Below, piece after piece: positions 8,554 to 18,514 of a stretch of 64,000 bases of DNA (its first letter is position 1; the number at the start of each line of letters is the position of its first letter). The position numbers and the translations under genes were made by a program. This stretch comes from CAWCWK01 sp963842125 (GTDB lineage: Bacteria > Pseudomonadota > Alphaproteobacteria > Rhizobiales > CAWCWK01). The notes beneath the pieces were generated by a model, which saw nothing but the letters and a program-made list of their open reading frames with translations, was not told the DNA's origin and searched no databases. Where the stretch lies: contig CAWJFE010000005.1 in assembly GCA_963842125.1 (NCBI GenBank), forward strand, positions 868,001 to 932,000, written 5' to 3'.

Positions 8554-9741
8554 ATGGCGATCGAATCCTTCGGCACCGAGCAGGCGGCCCGTCGTCTGCG
8601 CCTCGGCATGGTCGGCGGCGGGCGGGGTGCCTTCATCGGCGCCGTTCACCGCATGGCGGCTCGGCTCGACGACAAATATACCCTCGTCGCCGGTGCGCTC
8701 TCGTCGACCGAAGAGAATGCGAAGCTCTCGGGCGCCGACCTCGGCCTTGACGAAAGCCGGGCCTACGGCTCCTGGGAGGCGATGGTCGAGGCCGAGAGGG
8801 GGCGGGACGACGGCATCGACGTCGTCTCGATCGTCACGCCCAACAAGCTGCATTTCGCCGTTGCCAAGGCCTTCCTGGAAGCGGGCATCCACGTCATCTG
8901 CGACAAGCCGATGACGCTGACGCTCGACGAATCGCGCGACCTCGTGAAGGTGGCAGACGCGTCGGGCGTCGTCTTCGTGCTGACGCAGAACAATACCGGC
9001 TACCCCATGGTGCGGCAGGCGCGCGACATGGTTCGGGACGGTACGCTCGGCGACATCCAGGTCATCCGCACCTCCTACGTACAGGACTGGCTGACGACGG
9101 CGCTCGACGCCGAGGGCCAGAAGCAGGCCGCGTGGCGCACCGATCCGGCGCAGGCCGGCGCCGGCGGCTCGATCGGCGACATCGGCGTCCACGCCTTCAA
9201 CCTCGCGGCCTTCATCTCGGGGCTCGAGTTGGAGAGCGTTTGCGCGGACTTGCGCTCCTATGTGCCCGGCCGGCAGCTCGACGACAATGCGAACGTGCTG
9301 CTGCGCTATCGAAGCGGTGCGACGGGAACGCTCTGGACCAGCCAGGTCGCGCCCGGCAACTACAACCGGCTCTCGATCGGCGTCTACGGCACCAAGGGAG
9401 GCCTCGAATGGGTCGGCGAGGACAATGACAACCTCTCCTATACGCCCTTCGGCCAGCCGACCCGCATTATCACGCGGGGCGGGCCGGAGGCCCGGGATGT
9501 GGCCAACCGCGTCACCCGCATGCCGCCGCGCCACCCGGAGGGCTATATCGAGGGCTTCGCCAACATCTACACAGATGCGGCCGAGCTGGTCTGGGCGATG
9601 AAGGACGGCCGCGAGCCCGACGTGGGCGCGACCTCGCTCCCGACGGTGAAGGACGGCGCCAAGGGTCTGGCCTTTATCGAGGCCTGCGTCGCGTCGAGCC
9701 GCAATGGCGGCGTATGGACCGATGTCGCCGCCGACTTCTGA
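8554..9741 (+). CDS. Gfo/Idh/MocA family oxidoreductase
   Basis: 395 residues. The N-terminal Rossmann fold has RLGMVGGGRGAFIGAVHR at about residues 16-33. The CDKPMTLT motif near residue 117 matches the conserved EKP/DKP of the family, and DIGVHAFNLAAF provides the catalytic-type DxGxH. Such enzymes oxidise sugars or cyclitols at a ring carbon using NAD(P)+. It is co-transcribed with the upstream isomerase-like gene and overlaps the next gene. The substrate is unknown; C3 oxidation of a glycoside or inositol-like ring would fit the neighbourhood. Confidence 0.92.
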   Translation: MAIESFGTEQAARRLRLGMVGGGRGAFIGAVHRMAARLDDKYTLVAGALSSTEENAKLSGADLGLDESRAYGSWEAMVEAERGRDDGIDVVSIVTPNKLHFAVAKAFLEAGIHVICDKPMTLTLDESRDLVKVADASGVVFVLTQNNTGYPMVRQARDMVRDGTLGDIQVIRTSYVQDWLTTALDAEGQKQAAWRTDPAQAGAGGSIGDIGVHAFNLAAFISGLELESVCADLRSYVPGRQLDDNANVLLRYRSGATGTLWTSQVAPGNYNRLSIGVYGTKGGLEWVGEDNDNLSYTPFGQPTRIITRGGPEARDVANRVTRMPPRHPEGYIEGFANIYTDAAELVWAMKDGREPDVGATSLPTVKDGAKGLAFIEACVASSRNGGVWTDVAADF

Positions 9742-10729
9742 TCGGATCGACCACAACCTGGCCGCCCTCCGTCGCCGGACGGCCCTCCTTCAGGGGCTGG
9801 CCGGGACGCGCATCGTGCGGGTCGAGGACGGCCCGGGCGCCAGCGGACGGCTTGTCGAGATCCGCACGCCGTCCGGCCTCTCGCTCGACGTCGCGCTCGA
9901 TCGGGGCGGCGATATCGTCCGTGTTAACTGGCGGGGCGACGAGATGGGGTGGCACAGCGCCGTCGGTGCCCCCGCGCCCTGGCCGGACCTCGACGCGGAG
10001 AACGGGCTCGGCTTCCTGCGCGGCTTCGATGGCTTTCTCGTCACGTGCGGCCTAGACCATCACGGCGCCCCGAGCGAGACCGATGCGTCGGCGTTCAACT
10101 ATCCCTTGCGCCAGACGAACGTCCATCCGCTGCACGGGCGCATCATGATCGCACGCGCCAGCCTCCTGCAGAATACGATCGATTGGGACGCGGGCACCAT
10201 CACCGTGCGGACCGTGGTGCGGCAGGCCAGCGTCTTCGGCGAGGTGCTGGAGCTCGACCGGACCCTGACCGTCGGCCTCTGGGAGCCACGCCTTCGCCTC
10301 GCGGATCGGGTGACCAACCATGGCTTCCAGCCGACTCGGCATGGGCTCCTCTACCACGTCAACATCGGCTATCCGCTCCTCGACGTGGCTAGCCGACTCG
10401 TAGGCGAGCGCTGGGCGTTGCGAGATCGACTGGACGCGAGGGGCGCCGTGCCGACCGACGACGATGTCGAGATCGTCGATGTGGGACCGAGCCCCGCGGC
10501 CGACCCTGACGGCCGCAGCACCATCGGCATTCTCAACCCTTCCCTCGGCGTCCGACTGCGTCTGCGCTTCGATGCGGCGACGCTGCCGAAGACGGCGCTC
10601 TGGCAGGCGTTTCAATCCGGCGTCTTCGCGCTGGGCCTCGAACCGCAGACCGATCTCGACGCCGGCTCGCCTCTGACGGGCGGCAAGGCCAGGGCATACG
10701 GTCTGGAGGTCTCGATCGACACGGGGTAG
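9722..10729 (+). CDS. DUF4432 family protein (aldose-1-epimerase-like fold)
   Basis: About 335 residues. The segments DVALDRGGDI, GFLRGFDGFLVTCGLDHHG and HPLHGRI are typical of DUF4432, a beta-rich galactose-mutarotase-like family found in sugar catabolic operons. The gene begins inside the 3' end of the dehydrogenase gene. Start 9722 is chosen, but ATG at 9704 is equally possible and neither has a strong ribosome binding site. It probably binds or interconverts the anomeric form of the same substrate. No biochemical role is established for most of the family. Confidence 0.8.
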   Translation: MSPPTSDRIDHNLAALRRRTALLQGLAGTRIVRVEDGPGASGRLVEIRTPSGLSLDVALDRGGDIVRVNWRGDEMGWHSAVGAPAPWPDLDAENGLGFLRGFDGFLVTCGLDHHGAPSETDASAFNYPLRQTNVHPLHGRIMIARASLLQNTIDWDAGTITVRTVVRQASVFGEVLELDRTLTVGLWEPRLRLADRVTNHGFQPTRHGLLYHVNIGYPLLDVASRLVGERWALRDRLDARGAVPTDDDVEIVDVGPSPAADPDGRSTIGILNPSLGVRLRLRFDAATLPKTALWQAFQSGVFALGLEPQTDLDAGSPLTGGKARAYGLEVSIDTG

Positions 10730-10832
10730 GGACGTGGGCCGGGGGGGCGATGGGGTTGCGCCTGCCGCCTCCCGACCCGGCCCCATCCGATCGCATGGCC
10801 TCAGCCTGCGCGGCGGCCCCGGAGGACCACGC

Positions 10833-11933
10833 ATGGCTGGCGACGACGAAGGCCGAGTACAGGGCGGCCAAGCACCGTCCGGACGGCCGGCTTTGCCAGA
10901 TGGGCCGGGCGCCGCAGATGCGTCCTCATCCGGCAAAGTTCGCGAGACCGTTCCGAACGCATCGATCCGCGACGTGGCCGCTCGCGCCGGCGTCTCTATC
11001 GCGAGCGTTTCGCGCGCGCTGCAACCGGGGTCCAAAGGCATTTCCAGCGCGACCCGCGCCCGTGTCCAGGACGCGGCGAATGCGCTGAACTACCGCCCGA
11101 ACCGGATCGGCCGAGCGCTGCGCGCGCAGCGCACCGACACTTACGCGCTCATCATTTCCAACATTCAAAACAGTTTCTACACGGCAGTGGCCTGGGACCT
11201 AGAGCGGGAGTTGATGGCACGCGACAAGGTCATGCTCCTCTTCAACTCCAACGAGGATCCGGTGTTGCAGGACAAGTTCCTCGACGAACTGGTCGCGCGG
11301 CAGGTCAGCGGCATTTTCACCCTTTGCGCCGTGGAGAGCCCGGGCTTGCGATCGGCGGCACAGGCCGTGCCGATCGTTCTCATCAACCGGCGTGTGGCGA
11401 GCGAGCCCGATCTCTCCTTCATCGGCATCGACGACTACGCGGCCGGGCGCGAGGTCATGACGTCGGCGTTGCGGCATTCGACGAAGCGCTTCGGGATCAT
11501 CCATGGCCCCGCGTGGTCACCCACGAGCACGCAGCGCGTTCGAGGCGTTCTCGATGCCCTGCGCCAGCGCGGGCGGGCGCCGGATCCGGCCGACATCATC
11601 GAAGTCAGCCTGACGATGGACGGGGGTTATCAGGGTGCCTGCCGGATCCTCGGCGATGCGCGGCTCCACGACGGCATCTTTTGCGGCAACGATGCGATCG
11701 CCTACGGCGTGCATCGCAGATGCCGCGAACTGGGCATCGGCGTTCCGGACGAATTGCGGATCTACGGGTTCGACGACAATCCGCTCAACGAGTGGCTTGC
11801 CCCCTGGCTCAACACCGTTCGCGTACCCCACGCCGCCTATGCATCCGAAGCGGTTCGCGAAATGAACGCGCTTCACGAGGGTGCGCAACCCTCACACATT
11901 CAGTTGCCTTACGACATTCTGCTGCGGATGTAG
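10833..11933 (+). CDS. LacI family transcriptional regulator
   Basis: 366 residues. A helix-turn-helix of LacI type (ASIRDVAARAGVSIASVSRAL, about residues 43-64) is followed by a periplasmic-binding-like effector domain with SNIQNSFYTAV and the C-terminal FCGNDAIAYG. The first 40 residues before the HTH are an unusual polar, low-complexity extension. The start at 10833 has GGAGG seven bases upstream, and there is no later ATG or GTG before the HTH. It lies 103 bases after the DUF4432 gene and is likely the repressor acting on the AAACGTTT sites at 7191 and 7424. Confidence 0.9.
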   Translation: MAGDDEGRVQGGQAPSGRPALPDGPGAADASSSGKVRETVPNASIRDVAARAGVSIASVSRALQPGSKGISSATRARVQDAANALNYRPNRIGRALRAQRTDTYALIISNIQNSFYTAVAWDLERELMARDKVMLLFNSNEDPVLQDKFLDELVARQVSGIFTLCAVESPGLRSAAQAVPIVLINRRVASEPDLSFIGIDDYAAGREVMTSALRHSTKRFGIIHGPAWSPTSTQRVRGVLDALRQRGRAPDPADIIEVSLTMDGGYQGACRILGDARLHDGIFCGNDAIAYGVHRRCRELGIGVPDELRIYGFDDNPLNEWLAPWLNTVRVPHAAYASEAVREMNALHEGAQPSHIQLPYDILLRM

Positions 11934-12080
11934 GTGGGGCCCATCCCGGATGTAGACAGTGCGGACGCCTATGGGCCGGGCGTCGCCGGTATGGTCGTGA
12001 CGGTTGCGATCCTCTACGACCTCCTGACTATGTTGGCCGACGATGTCGTCGATGCGAAGGGTCTCGCTTGTCAGCCCTGC

Positions 12081-13271
12081 CTACAGGCCACGCTCGATCG
12101 CTTGCAGCAGCCGGAACCGCAAACGTCCGGCTCCTTCATTCAGCGAAATGACGAAACGCACGTCGCCGCGCGTCGTGGTTCTCGCATAGCCGGCCAGCGT
12201 GCTGACGCCCGAGAACGTGCCGGTCTTGTACCGCGAACCGGCCTCCGTGCTGCGGAGCAGGTCCGCATGAGGCGCGAAGCGGTCGAGGACCTCGGCGAGC
12301 CCGCGCGCGGTGAAGCGGTTCTCGCGGCTGATGCCTGAACCCTCTTCGAGATGGATGGCATCACCAAGCCCGTCGTTCGCCAGGACCTGGCGCACCACCC
12401 GAAGCGATTTCGCGAGGCTGACCGGCCCGCCCAGCCGATGGGCACCGATCTCGAGAAAGACCTGATTGGCGATATAGTTGTTCGACCCGAGCAGCATGAG
12501 TCGCAAGACTTCCGAGAGGTCGCGAGACTGACGGTGTACATAGATCGGCGCCAAGCCCTCAGGCACCGTGCCGACCGCTATCGGGCCACCAACCCTTCCA
12601 CCCGCGCGCTCTATGAAAGCCCCGAGCAACTCGCCGGCATAGCGCACGCCCACGGCCGGATCGTCCTGCGGAAGGCTGATGCGGCCTCGGCCGTCGGGGC
12701 CTCGCGCTCTAAACTGGCTGATCGCGAGCGGGGTGATCGGCGTCTGCTCCTCTGCGGACCGAACGGTCCTGCCATTTCGGATGGCGTGGATCGTGTTGAA
12801 GTTCACCGCAAGGGCGGCGTTGAGCGCATCGTAGGCTTCGTCGCTGCGCTCGGTTCCCGGAATACGAATGTCTTCGGGATAGTAGCTTGCGTCGAGGACC
12901 AGTCCCGAAAAAGGCTCGCGCCCCGCCTCAGCCAGGAGCCTTGGGGCAAGCAGCGCCAACTCTTCGGAGACGAGGAACGGATCGCCGCCGCCCCGCACAT
13001 AGAGCACTCGCTCTTCGTCGAGGTAGAAAGGGGTCTCGAAGTGATAGTCGCCGCCCAACGCCTCCATGGCCACCCAGGCGGTGACGAGCTTGGCGACGGA
13101 TGCCGGAACGAAAGGCGTGTCGGCGTTCTGCGCGACGATCTCGTTACCGTCGTCGTCGAGCACCAATACCAGCCCCGACGGCGCCAGACGCGCGATCGTT
13201 TCCTCGACGTCCGCGAGGGCCGGGACGGACAGCGCGACGACGAAGACCGCGGCGGCAAGGCGAGACCACAT
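12081..13271 (-). CDS. dacB: D-alanyl-D-alanine carboxypeptidase/endopeptidase, PBP4 (peptidase S13)
   Basis: 396 residues with an N-terminal signal peptide (cleavage after ALA at about residue 20). All three active-site motifs of serine penicillin-binding proteins are present: SVAK at 58-61, SNN at 263-265 and KTG at 349-351. EEGSGISRENR at about 309-319 is typical of family S13. It trims or cuts peptidoglycan cross-links in the periplasm. It is somewhat short against E. coli PBP4 (477). A good AGGAGC precedes the ATG. It is a single gene, convergent with the LacI regulator and unrelated to the sugar loci. Confidence 0.93.
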   Translation of the reverse strand: MWSRLAAAVFVVALSVPALADVEETIARLAPSGLVLVLDDDGNEIVAQNADTPFVPASVAKLVTAWVAMEALGGDYHFETPFYLDEERVLYVRGGGDPFLVSEELALLAPRLLAEAGREPFSGLVLDASYYPEDIRIPGTERSDEAYDALNAALAVNFNTIHAIRNGRTVRSAEEQTPITPLAISQFRARGPDGRGRISLPQDDPAVGVRYAGELLGAFIERAGGRVGGPIAVGTVPEGLAPIYVHRQSRDLSEVLRLMLLGSNNYIANQVFLEIGAHRLGGPVSLAKSLRVVRQVLANDGLGDAIHLEEGSGISRENRFTARGLAEVLDRFAPHADLLRSTEAGSRYKTGTFSGVSTLAGYARTTTRGDVRFVISLNEGAGRLRFRLLQAIERGL

Positions 13272-13683
13272 AGAAGCTCCTGCACGATTTTATCCGTCCG
13301 GTTTCCCGGCGGGCTCCATTCTATGGGTGGAGAGCACTCACCAAGGCAACCCATCGACGTCGTCACCGGACGTCGCCAGCTTCGACCGGTCGTACGGTTG
13401 GATAGTCCCGGCAATCGTCGGCTCCAGAGACGCCCCGGTATAGTGTAGCGGGGCAGGCGCCCTCTGCTCCAGCCGTGCTCCGTCCGACCTCGCTACCGAT
13501 CGGCTTGCGAGCGTTCGCCTGGGAATCACATCGGAGCAATCGACGCTCTGGATCCTGGGGTCGGTGCCCGAGGAGGTGAGGACGGGAGGCCGAGCGAGCG
13601 TTTGCAGGAATGGCGCCGGCGCCGGGCCGCGACCCGCGTCACGGCCGCAAGCGTCTCGTTCGCTATCGCCGAACCATTCGGGA
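13272..13683. other. intergenic region, no gene recognised
   Basis: 412 bases between the dacB start and the end of the PfkB kinase gene. Short open frames on both strands show no recognisable protein features. I see no clear promoter, hairpin or RNA. It should carry the dacB promoter. Confidence 0.5.
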
Positions 13684-14615
13684 TTAACTGGGCGCTGCCC
13701 GTTGCTGCCAAGCTGTCGTCTCCGGGCTCACGCATGCTGCACCGTCGCTCGGAGCGCTGCGCGGCTGTACTCCGCCGACATGGCCGACGGCTCTCGCGCC
13801 GCTCGCGTTACCGGCGTCGAGGCAGGCGGCGAGGTTGCGGCCTTGCAGCCAGAGGCTGAGGAAGCCGGCGTTGAAGGCATCGCCGGCGCCGGTCGTGTCG
13901 ACGAGGTTCGCCGGGTGCGCTTTAGAGACGATCTGCGCCAGCTCGGTATGCGCTTCGGCGCCTAGGGCGCCCTTCTTGACGACGAGAGCCTGTCTCGGGT
14001 GCACAGTGCGCAGCGTGTCCGCGAGTTGCATGACCTCGGCGGCGTTGGGCAGGAACACGTCGACGCCCGCGATCGCCTCCGCCACCCCGTCGCGTGAGGC
14101 GTTCGCGTCGTCCCACCCGCAATCGAGGGAGATGGTCATGCCAGCCGTCCGGGCGGCCGATAGAAGCTCGGGATGTTCGAGTGCGGTCGTCAGCTCGCCG
14201 ATGTGGAGGTGGTCCGCCGCCATCTCGCCCAACGGAAGGCAGGGAATGGCGCTGCCGGTGCGACGGGTCAGGAAGGCACGGTCGCCATCGACGATCATCG
14301 CCGCCGTGATCTGCGGCTCGGTCGGCGGCACGGGCGGCTGATCGCACAGCGCGACACCGCACGATGCGATCTCGCCGGCGACCAGGCCGCCGAAGGGTTC
14401 GGCCGGAAGCGTGGCGAGGAGGTCGACCCGCGCCCCGAGCGCTGCCAGCGTCGCCGCGGTGATGAAGGCCCCGCCTCCGGCGTGGAGGCTCGCGCTCTCC
14501 GCGAAGACCTCCCGCCCCGCTCTCGGCAATCCTGCAAGACCCGCGAAGATGAGGTCGCAGTAGAGCCGGCCGGCGCACACCACCCGCAGCGGCCGGCCGG
14601 GCGCGTCCGCTTGGT

Positions 14616-14619
<4 letters not shown>
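13684..14619 (-). CDS. PfkB-family carbohydrate kinase
   Basis: 311 residues. The N-terminal RLYCDLIFAGL and LHAGGGAFITAATLAALGA match the sugar-binding start of ribokinase/PfkB proteins. VDTTGAGDAFNAGFLS is the C-terminal anion-hole signature with the catalytic Asp. The start at 14619 overlaps the stop of the ATPase gene (ATGA); the longer open frame to 14943 is shadow. It is the last gene of the operon that begins at 20870. It should phosphorylate a sugar, ketose or nucleoside-like product imported by the adjacent transporter; which one is unknown. Confidence 0.9.
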
Positions 14620-15677
<1,058 letters not shown>

Positions 15678-15680
15678 GGA

Positions 15681-17165
15681 TCAGGTCTCCAACTGCGCGA
15701 AGGCTTTTGCGAGGTCGCCATCGGCCGCGCGAAGCCGTGCGTCGCGTGCGCCCATACGGGTCTCGATCGCCGCGCGGTCGGCGTCGAACGCGTCGAGCGC
15801 GGCGTCGAGGGCAGCCGGCGCCGGACCGCCGAAGCGATCGCGGCGGGCGACGAAGGTTTCGGGCGCGACGGTCGTTCTGAACACGTCTTCGCCGAGGGTA
15901 GTCGGGCGGCCGGCCGCCGTCTCGAACGCGGTGGCGAACGCGTCATAGCCTTCACCGAGCGGTCGCTCCTTCGCGATGACGGCGCGGGCCGTCGCGGCGG
16001 CGATCTCATGGGCGAGGCGGAAGGACAGGCCTTCGTCTCGCACCAGCGTATCGGCGAGCTCGGTGATCGTAATGCAGGCGGCATCGCCCGTGCGGCGCAC
16101 ACGCTGCGTGTCGATCGACACTTTTTCAACCAGCGAGGCCAGGAGATCGACCACACGAGTGCCGCTCTCGAAGGCGGAAAAGCCGGCCTGCTGCACTTCG
16201 CCCTCCGAATCGTTCATGTCGGTGAAAGGCGTATTGTGCATCGTCATGACGATGGTGTCGCACCGCCCTGCCGTGACCGACGCGAGGTGTCGCAGGTGCT
16301 CGATTGGGACCGGATTGCGCTTTTGCGGCATGATCGAGGAGATCTGGACGAGGCTGCCGGGGACATGAAGCTGGCCGACCTCGAAGGCGGACCAGAACTG
16401 AAAATCCTGCGCGACGCGGCCGAGATGGAGCATCATCAGGCGGATGGCGGAGTAGAGGCCCGTGACGTAGTCGACCGCCGCGATGGAGCCATAGGAATTG
16501 CGCGTGGGGCGATCGAAACCAAGAAGATCGGCGACGCGGTGTCGGTCGATAGGAAAGCTCGACGTGGTAATGGCGGCGGCGCCCATCGGGCAGTGGTCGA
16601 GAACGTCGCGGGCGTCCGACAGGCGCGCGACGTCGCGTTGCAGGACTTCGAGAGCGGCCGCAAGGTAGTGCCCGAAGGTCGAGGGTTGGGCCGGCTGGCC
16701 GTGGGTGTAGGCGTTGATGAGCGTGTCGCGCTCAAGACGGGCTTTCCCCGCAATGGTCTCGGCAAGTGTCAGGGCCTGCGTCAGGAATGCATCGGCCCGG
16801 GTACGCAGCGCCATCTTGAAGACCGTGTGGTCCATGTCGTTGCGGCTACGGGCGGTGTGGAGCATGCCGCCGAGATCGGGGCCGAGGCGGCGGCGAAGTT
16901 CGGCCTCGACGAGGAAGAAATAGTCCTCGTGCTCTCCTGTATAGGTCAGGCTCGATACGTCGACCTCGCGGTCGATCCCACGAAGGGCCTCGGAGATCGC
17001 CGCGCCTTTCTCGCGTTCGAGGATGCCGGTCTCGACCAGCATCACGAGATGCGCCTTATTGATCTGCGCCATATGGCCCGCGAAGTGGGTCTTCACACCC
17101 TCGAAGAGGGGCGCGAGGACGGTGTCGCGGTAGACGGGATCGGGGAAGGTGTCGTGCGCCGTCAT
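15681..17165 (-). CDS. argininosuccinate-lyase-superfamily enzyme in a sugar transport operon
   Basis: 494 residues, longer than ordinary ArgH (about 460-470). The fumarase/aspartase-fold motifs are present: HTARSRND at 103-110, AYTHGQPAQP at 152-161 with the catalytic-type His155, and the mobile loop SSIMPQKRNP at 276-285. Next to RSRND, ArgH almost always has Gln; here it is Met111. The enzyme should cleave a C-N or C-O bond with release of fumarate or a related acid. It sits between a VOC protein and the ATPase of a sugar ABC operon, so arginine synthesis is unlikely. EDDS-lyase-like C-N lyases are one known precedent for such ArgH relatives. Confidence 0.85.
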   Translation of the reverse strand: MTAHDTFPDPVYRDTVLAPLFEGVKTHFAGHMAQINKAHLVMLVETGILEREKGAAISEALRGIDREVDVSSLTYTGEHEDYFFLVEAELRRRLGPDLGGMLHTARSRNDMDHTVFKMALRTRADAFLTQALTLAETIAGKARLERDTLINAYTHGQPAQPSTFGHYLAAALEVLQRDVARLSDARDVLDHCPMGAAAITTSSFPIDRHRVADLLGFDRPTRNSYGSIAAVDYVTGLYSAIRLMMLHLGRVAQDFQFWSAFEVGQLHVPGSLVQISSIMPQKRNPVPIEHLRHLASVTAGRCDTIVMTMHNTPFTDMNDSEGEVQQAGFSAFESGTRVVDLLASLVEKVSIDTQRVRRTGDAACITITELADTLVRDEGLSFRLAHEIAAATARAVIAKERPLGEGYDAFATAFETAAGRPTTLGEDVFRTTVAPETFVARRDRFGGPAPAALDAALDAFDADRAAIETRMGARDARLRAADGDLAKAFAQLET

Positions 17166-17605
17166 GAGAGCTTCGCGAGCCCGGCGCGCACGTCCGCGGC
17201 GTCATAGGTTACGAGTTCGATATGGTTGCCAGCCGGGTCGAGGAAGTTGAGCGTGACGGCCATGCCGTAGTCGTTGTGGCTCGAGGCCGTCAGCGGCTTG
17301 CCGCCATAGGTTTGAAGGCTTTCGGCGGGCAGCGCTTCGGCGAAGGCGAGAAACGCGCGGGCCGAGGCGTGGAAGGCGACCGTCCGGTCGCCGCCCGTCG
17401 GCCGCTCGCCGATAAAGAGCGAGACGCAATGCGCACCACCAGTGCGAGGCGCGAGGAAGACGGGGTGGTCCGCAGAAACGTCGTCATGCGTCTCACCGTA
17501 TACCGTGAGGCCTAGGACACGGGCATACCAGTCGATCGCCGCCGGGCGGTCCTCGACGTAGAGATGGACGTGGTCCAGACGGTCGATCCTGACTAACGGG
17601 CTCAT
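17162..17605 (-). CDS. VOC (glyoxalase/bleomycin-resistance) family protein
   Basis: 147 residues. It has the paired beta-alpha-beta-beta-beta layout: DHVHLYVEDRPAAIDWYARVLGL at the start and LNFLDPAGNHIELVTY near the end. The His in DHVHLYV and the Glu in HIELVTY are candidate metal ligands. It could be a dioxygenase, isomerase or binding protein; the fold alone does not decide. The start overlaps the permease stop (ATGA) and the end overlaps the lyase start, so three genes are translationally coupled and probably act on the same compound. Confidence 0.85.
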   Translation of the reverse strand: MSPLVRIDRLDHVHLYVEDRPAAIDWYARVLGLTVYGETHDDVSADHPVFLAPRTGGAHCVSLFIGERPTGGDRTVAFHASARAFLAFAEALPAESLQTYGGKPLTASSHNDYGMAVTLNFLDPAGNHIELVTYDAADVRAGLAKLS

Positions 17606-18513
17606 CCCTTCAGCCCCGCCATGACGACGCCGCGAATGATGAAGCGCTGGAAGACGAGGAAGACGATCAGCGTCGGCAGCACCGAGATCGCCGCGCCGGT
17701 CATGATGAGTTCCCATTCGACGGCCTGCTCCACCGAGAACGTCGTGAGGCCGACGGGGAGCGTGTACATCTCCTGGCTGTTCGTAACGATGAGCGGCCAG
17801 ATGAAGGCCGTCCAGTTGCCGAGGAAGACGAAGATCGCCAAAGCCGCCAACGCGGGCTTCACCAGGGGGAGGGCGACCGTCCAAAAGATCTGGAATTCGT
17901 TGAGGCCGTCGATGCGGGCCGCCTCGATGAAGTCGTTGGGGACGGTCTCGAAGAACTGTTTCATCAAAAAGACGCCGAAGGCCGTCATGAGGCCCGGGAA
18001 CATGATGCCCCAATGAGTGTCGAGCCAGCCGAGCTGCTGGCTCATCAGATACCACGGGATGACCAGCATTTCGGTCGGGATCATCAGCGTCGAGAGGATC
18101 GCGATGAACACGATGTAGCGGCCCCGAAACGAGAACTTGCAGAGAGTATAGCCGACGAGGCTGTCGAAGAAGACGTTGGAGAGCGTCGTGATGACCGCGA
18201 TGACGAGAGAATTGACGAACCAGCGCATGAAGCGGCCGTCGGAGAGGACGTAGGTGTAGTTCTCCAGCGTCGGCTCTTCGGGAATGAGTTTGAGATTATA
18301 GACCTCGAAGGGGAACTTGAACGAGGTCGAGAGCATGTAGGCGAGCGGCATCACCATCGCGATGCCGCCGGCGAAGAGCAGCATCCAGCGGATGAACTGG
18401 CCGATATTGCGCGGCGGGGAACCGCCGCCGTCCTTCAAGAGCGCGTCCGACGAGGCCTTCACCTTGATCGGTTCGGCACCGAGCTCTCGGCCCACCCCTT
18501 CGACGGTCGACAT
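17602..18513 (-). CDS. sugar-type ABC transporter permease (MalG/UgpE class)
   Basis: 303 residues with a charged 35-residue N-terminal arm before the first helix. The EAA loop appears as EAARIDGLNEFQIFWTVALP, and the tail RFIIRGVVMAGLKG is typical for the class. It pairs with the 18515-19402 permease, one base upstream. The membrane channel would carry the ligand of the binding protein at 19617-20870. Confidence 0.94.
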   Translation of the reverse strand: MSTVEGVGRELGAEPIKVKASSDALLKDGGGSPPRNIGQFIRWMLLFAGGIAMVMPLAYMLSTSFKFPFEVYNLKLIPEEPTLENYTYVLSDGRFMRWFVNSLVIAVITTLSNVFFDSLVGYTLCKFSFRGRYIVFIAILSTLMIPTEMLVIPWYLMSQQLGWLDTHWGIMFPGLMTAFGVFLMKQFFETVPNDFIEAARIDGLNEFQIFWTVALPLVKPALAALAIFVFLGNWTAFIWPLIVTNSQEMYTLPVGLTTFSVEQAVEWELIMTGAAISVLPTLIVFLVFQRFIIRGVVMAGLKG

Positions 18514-18514
18514 C

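Noticed and set aside
15681..17165. Arginine-biosynthesis argH
   Set aside because: Operon context is sugar transport and the near-invariant Gln after RSRND is Met; kept as a superfamily member only.
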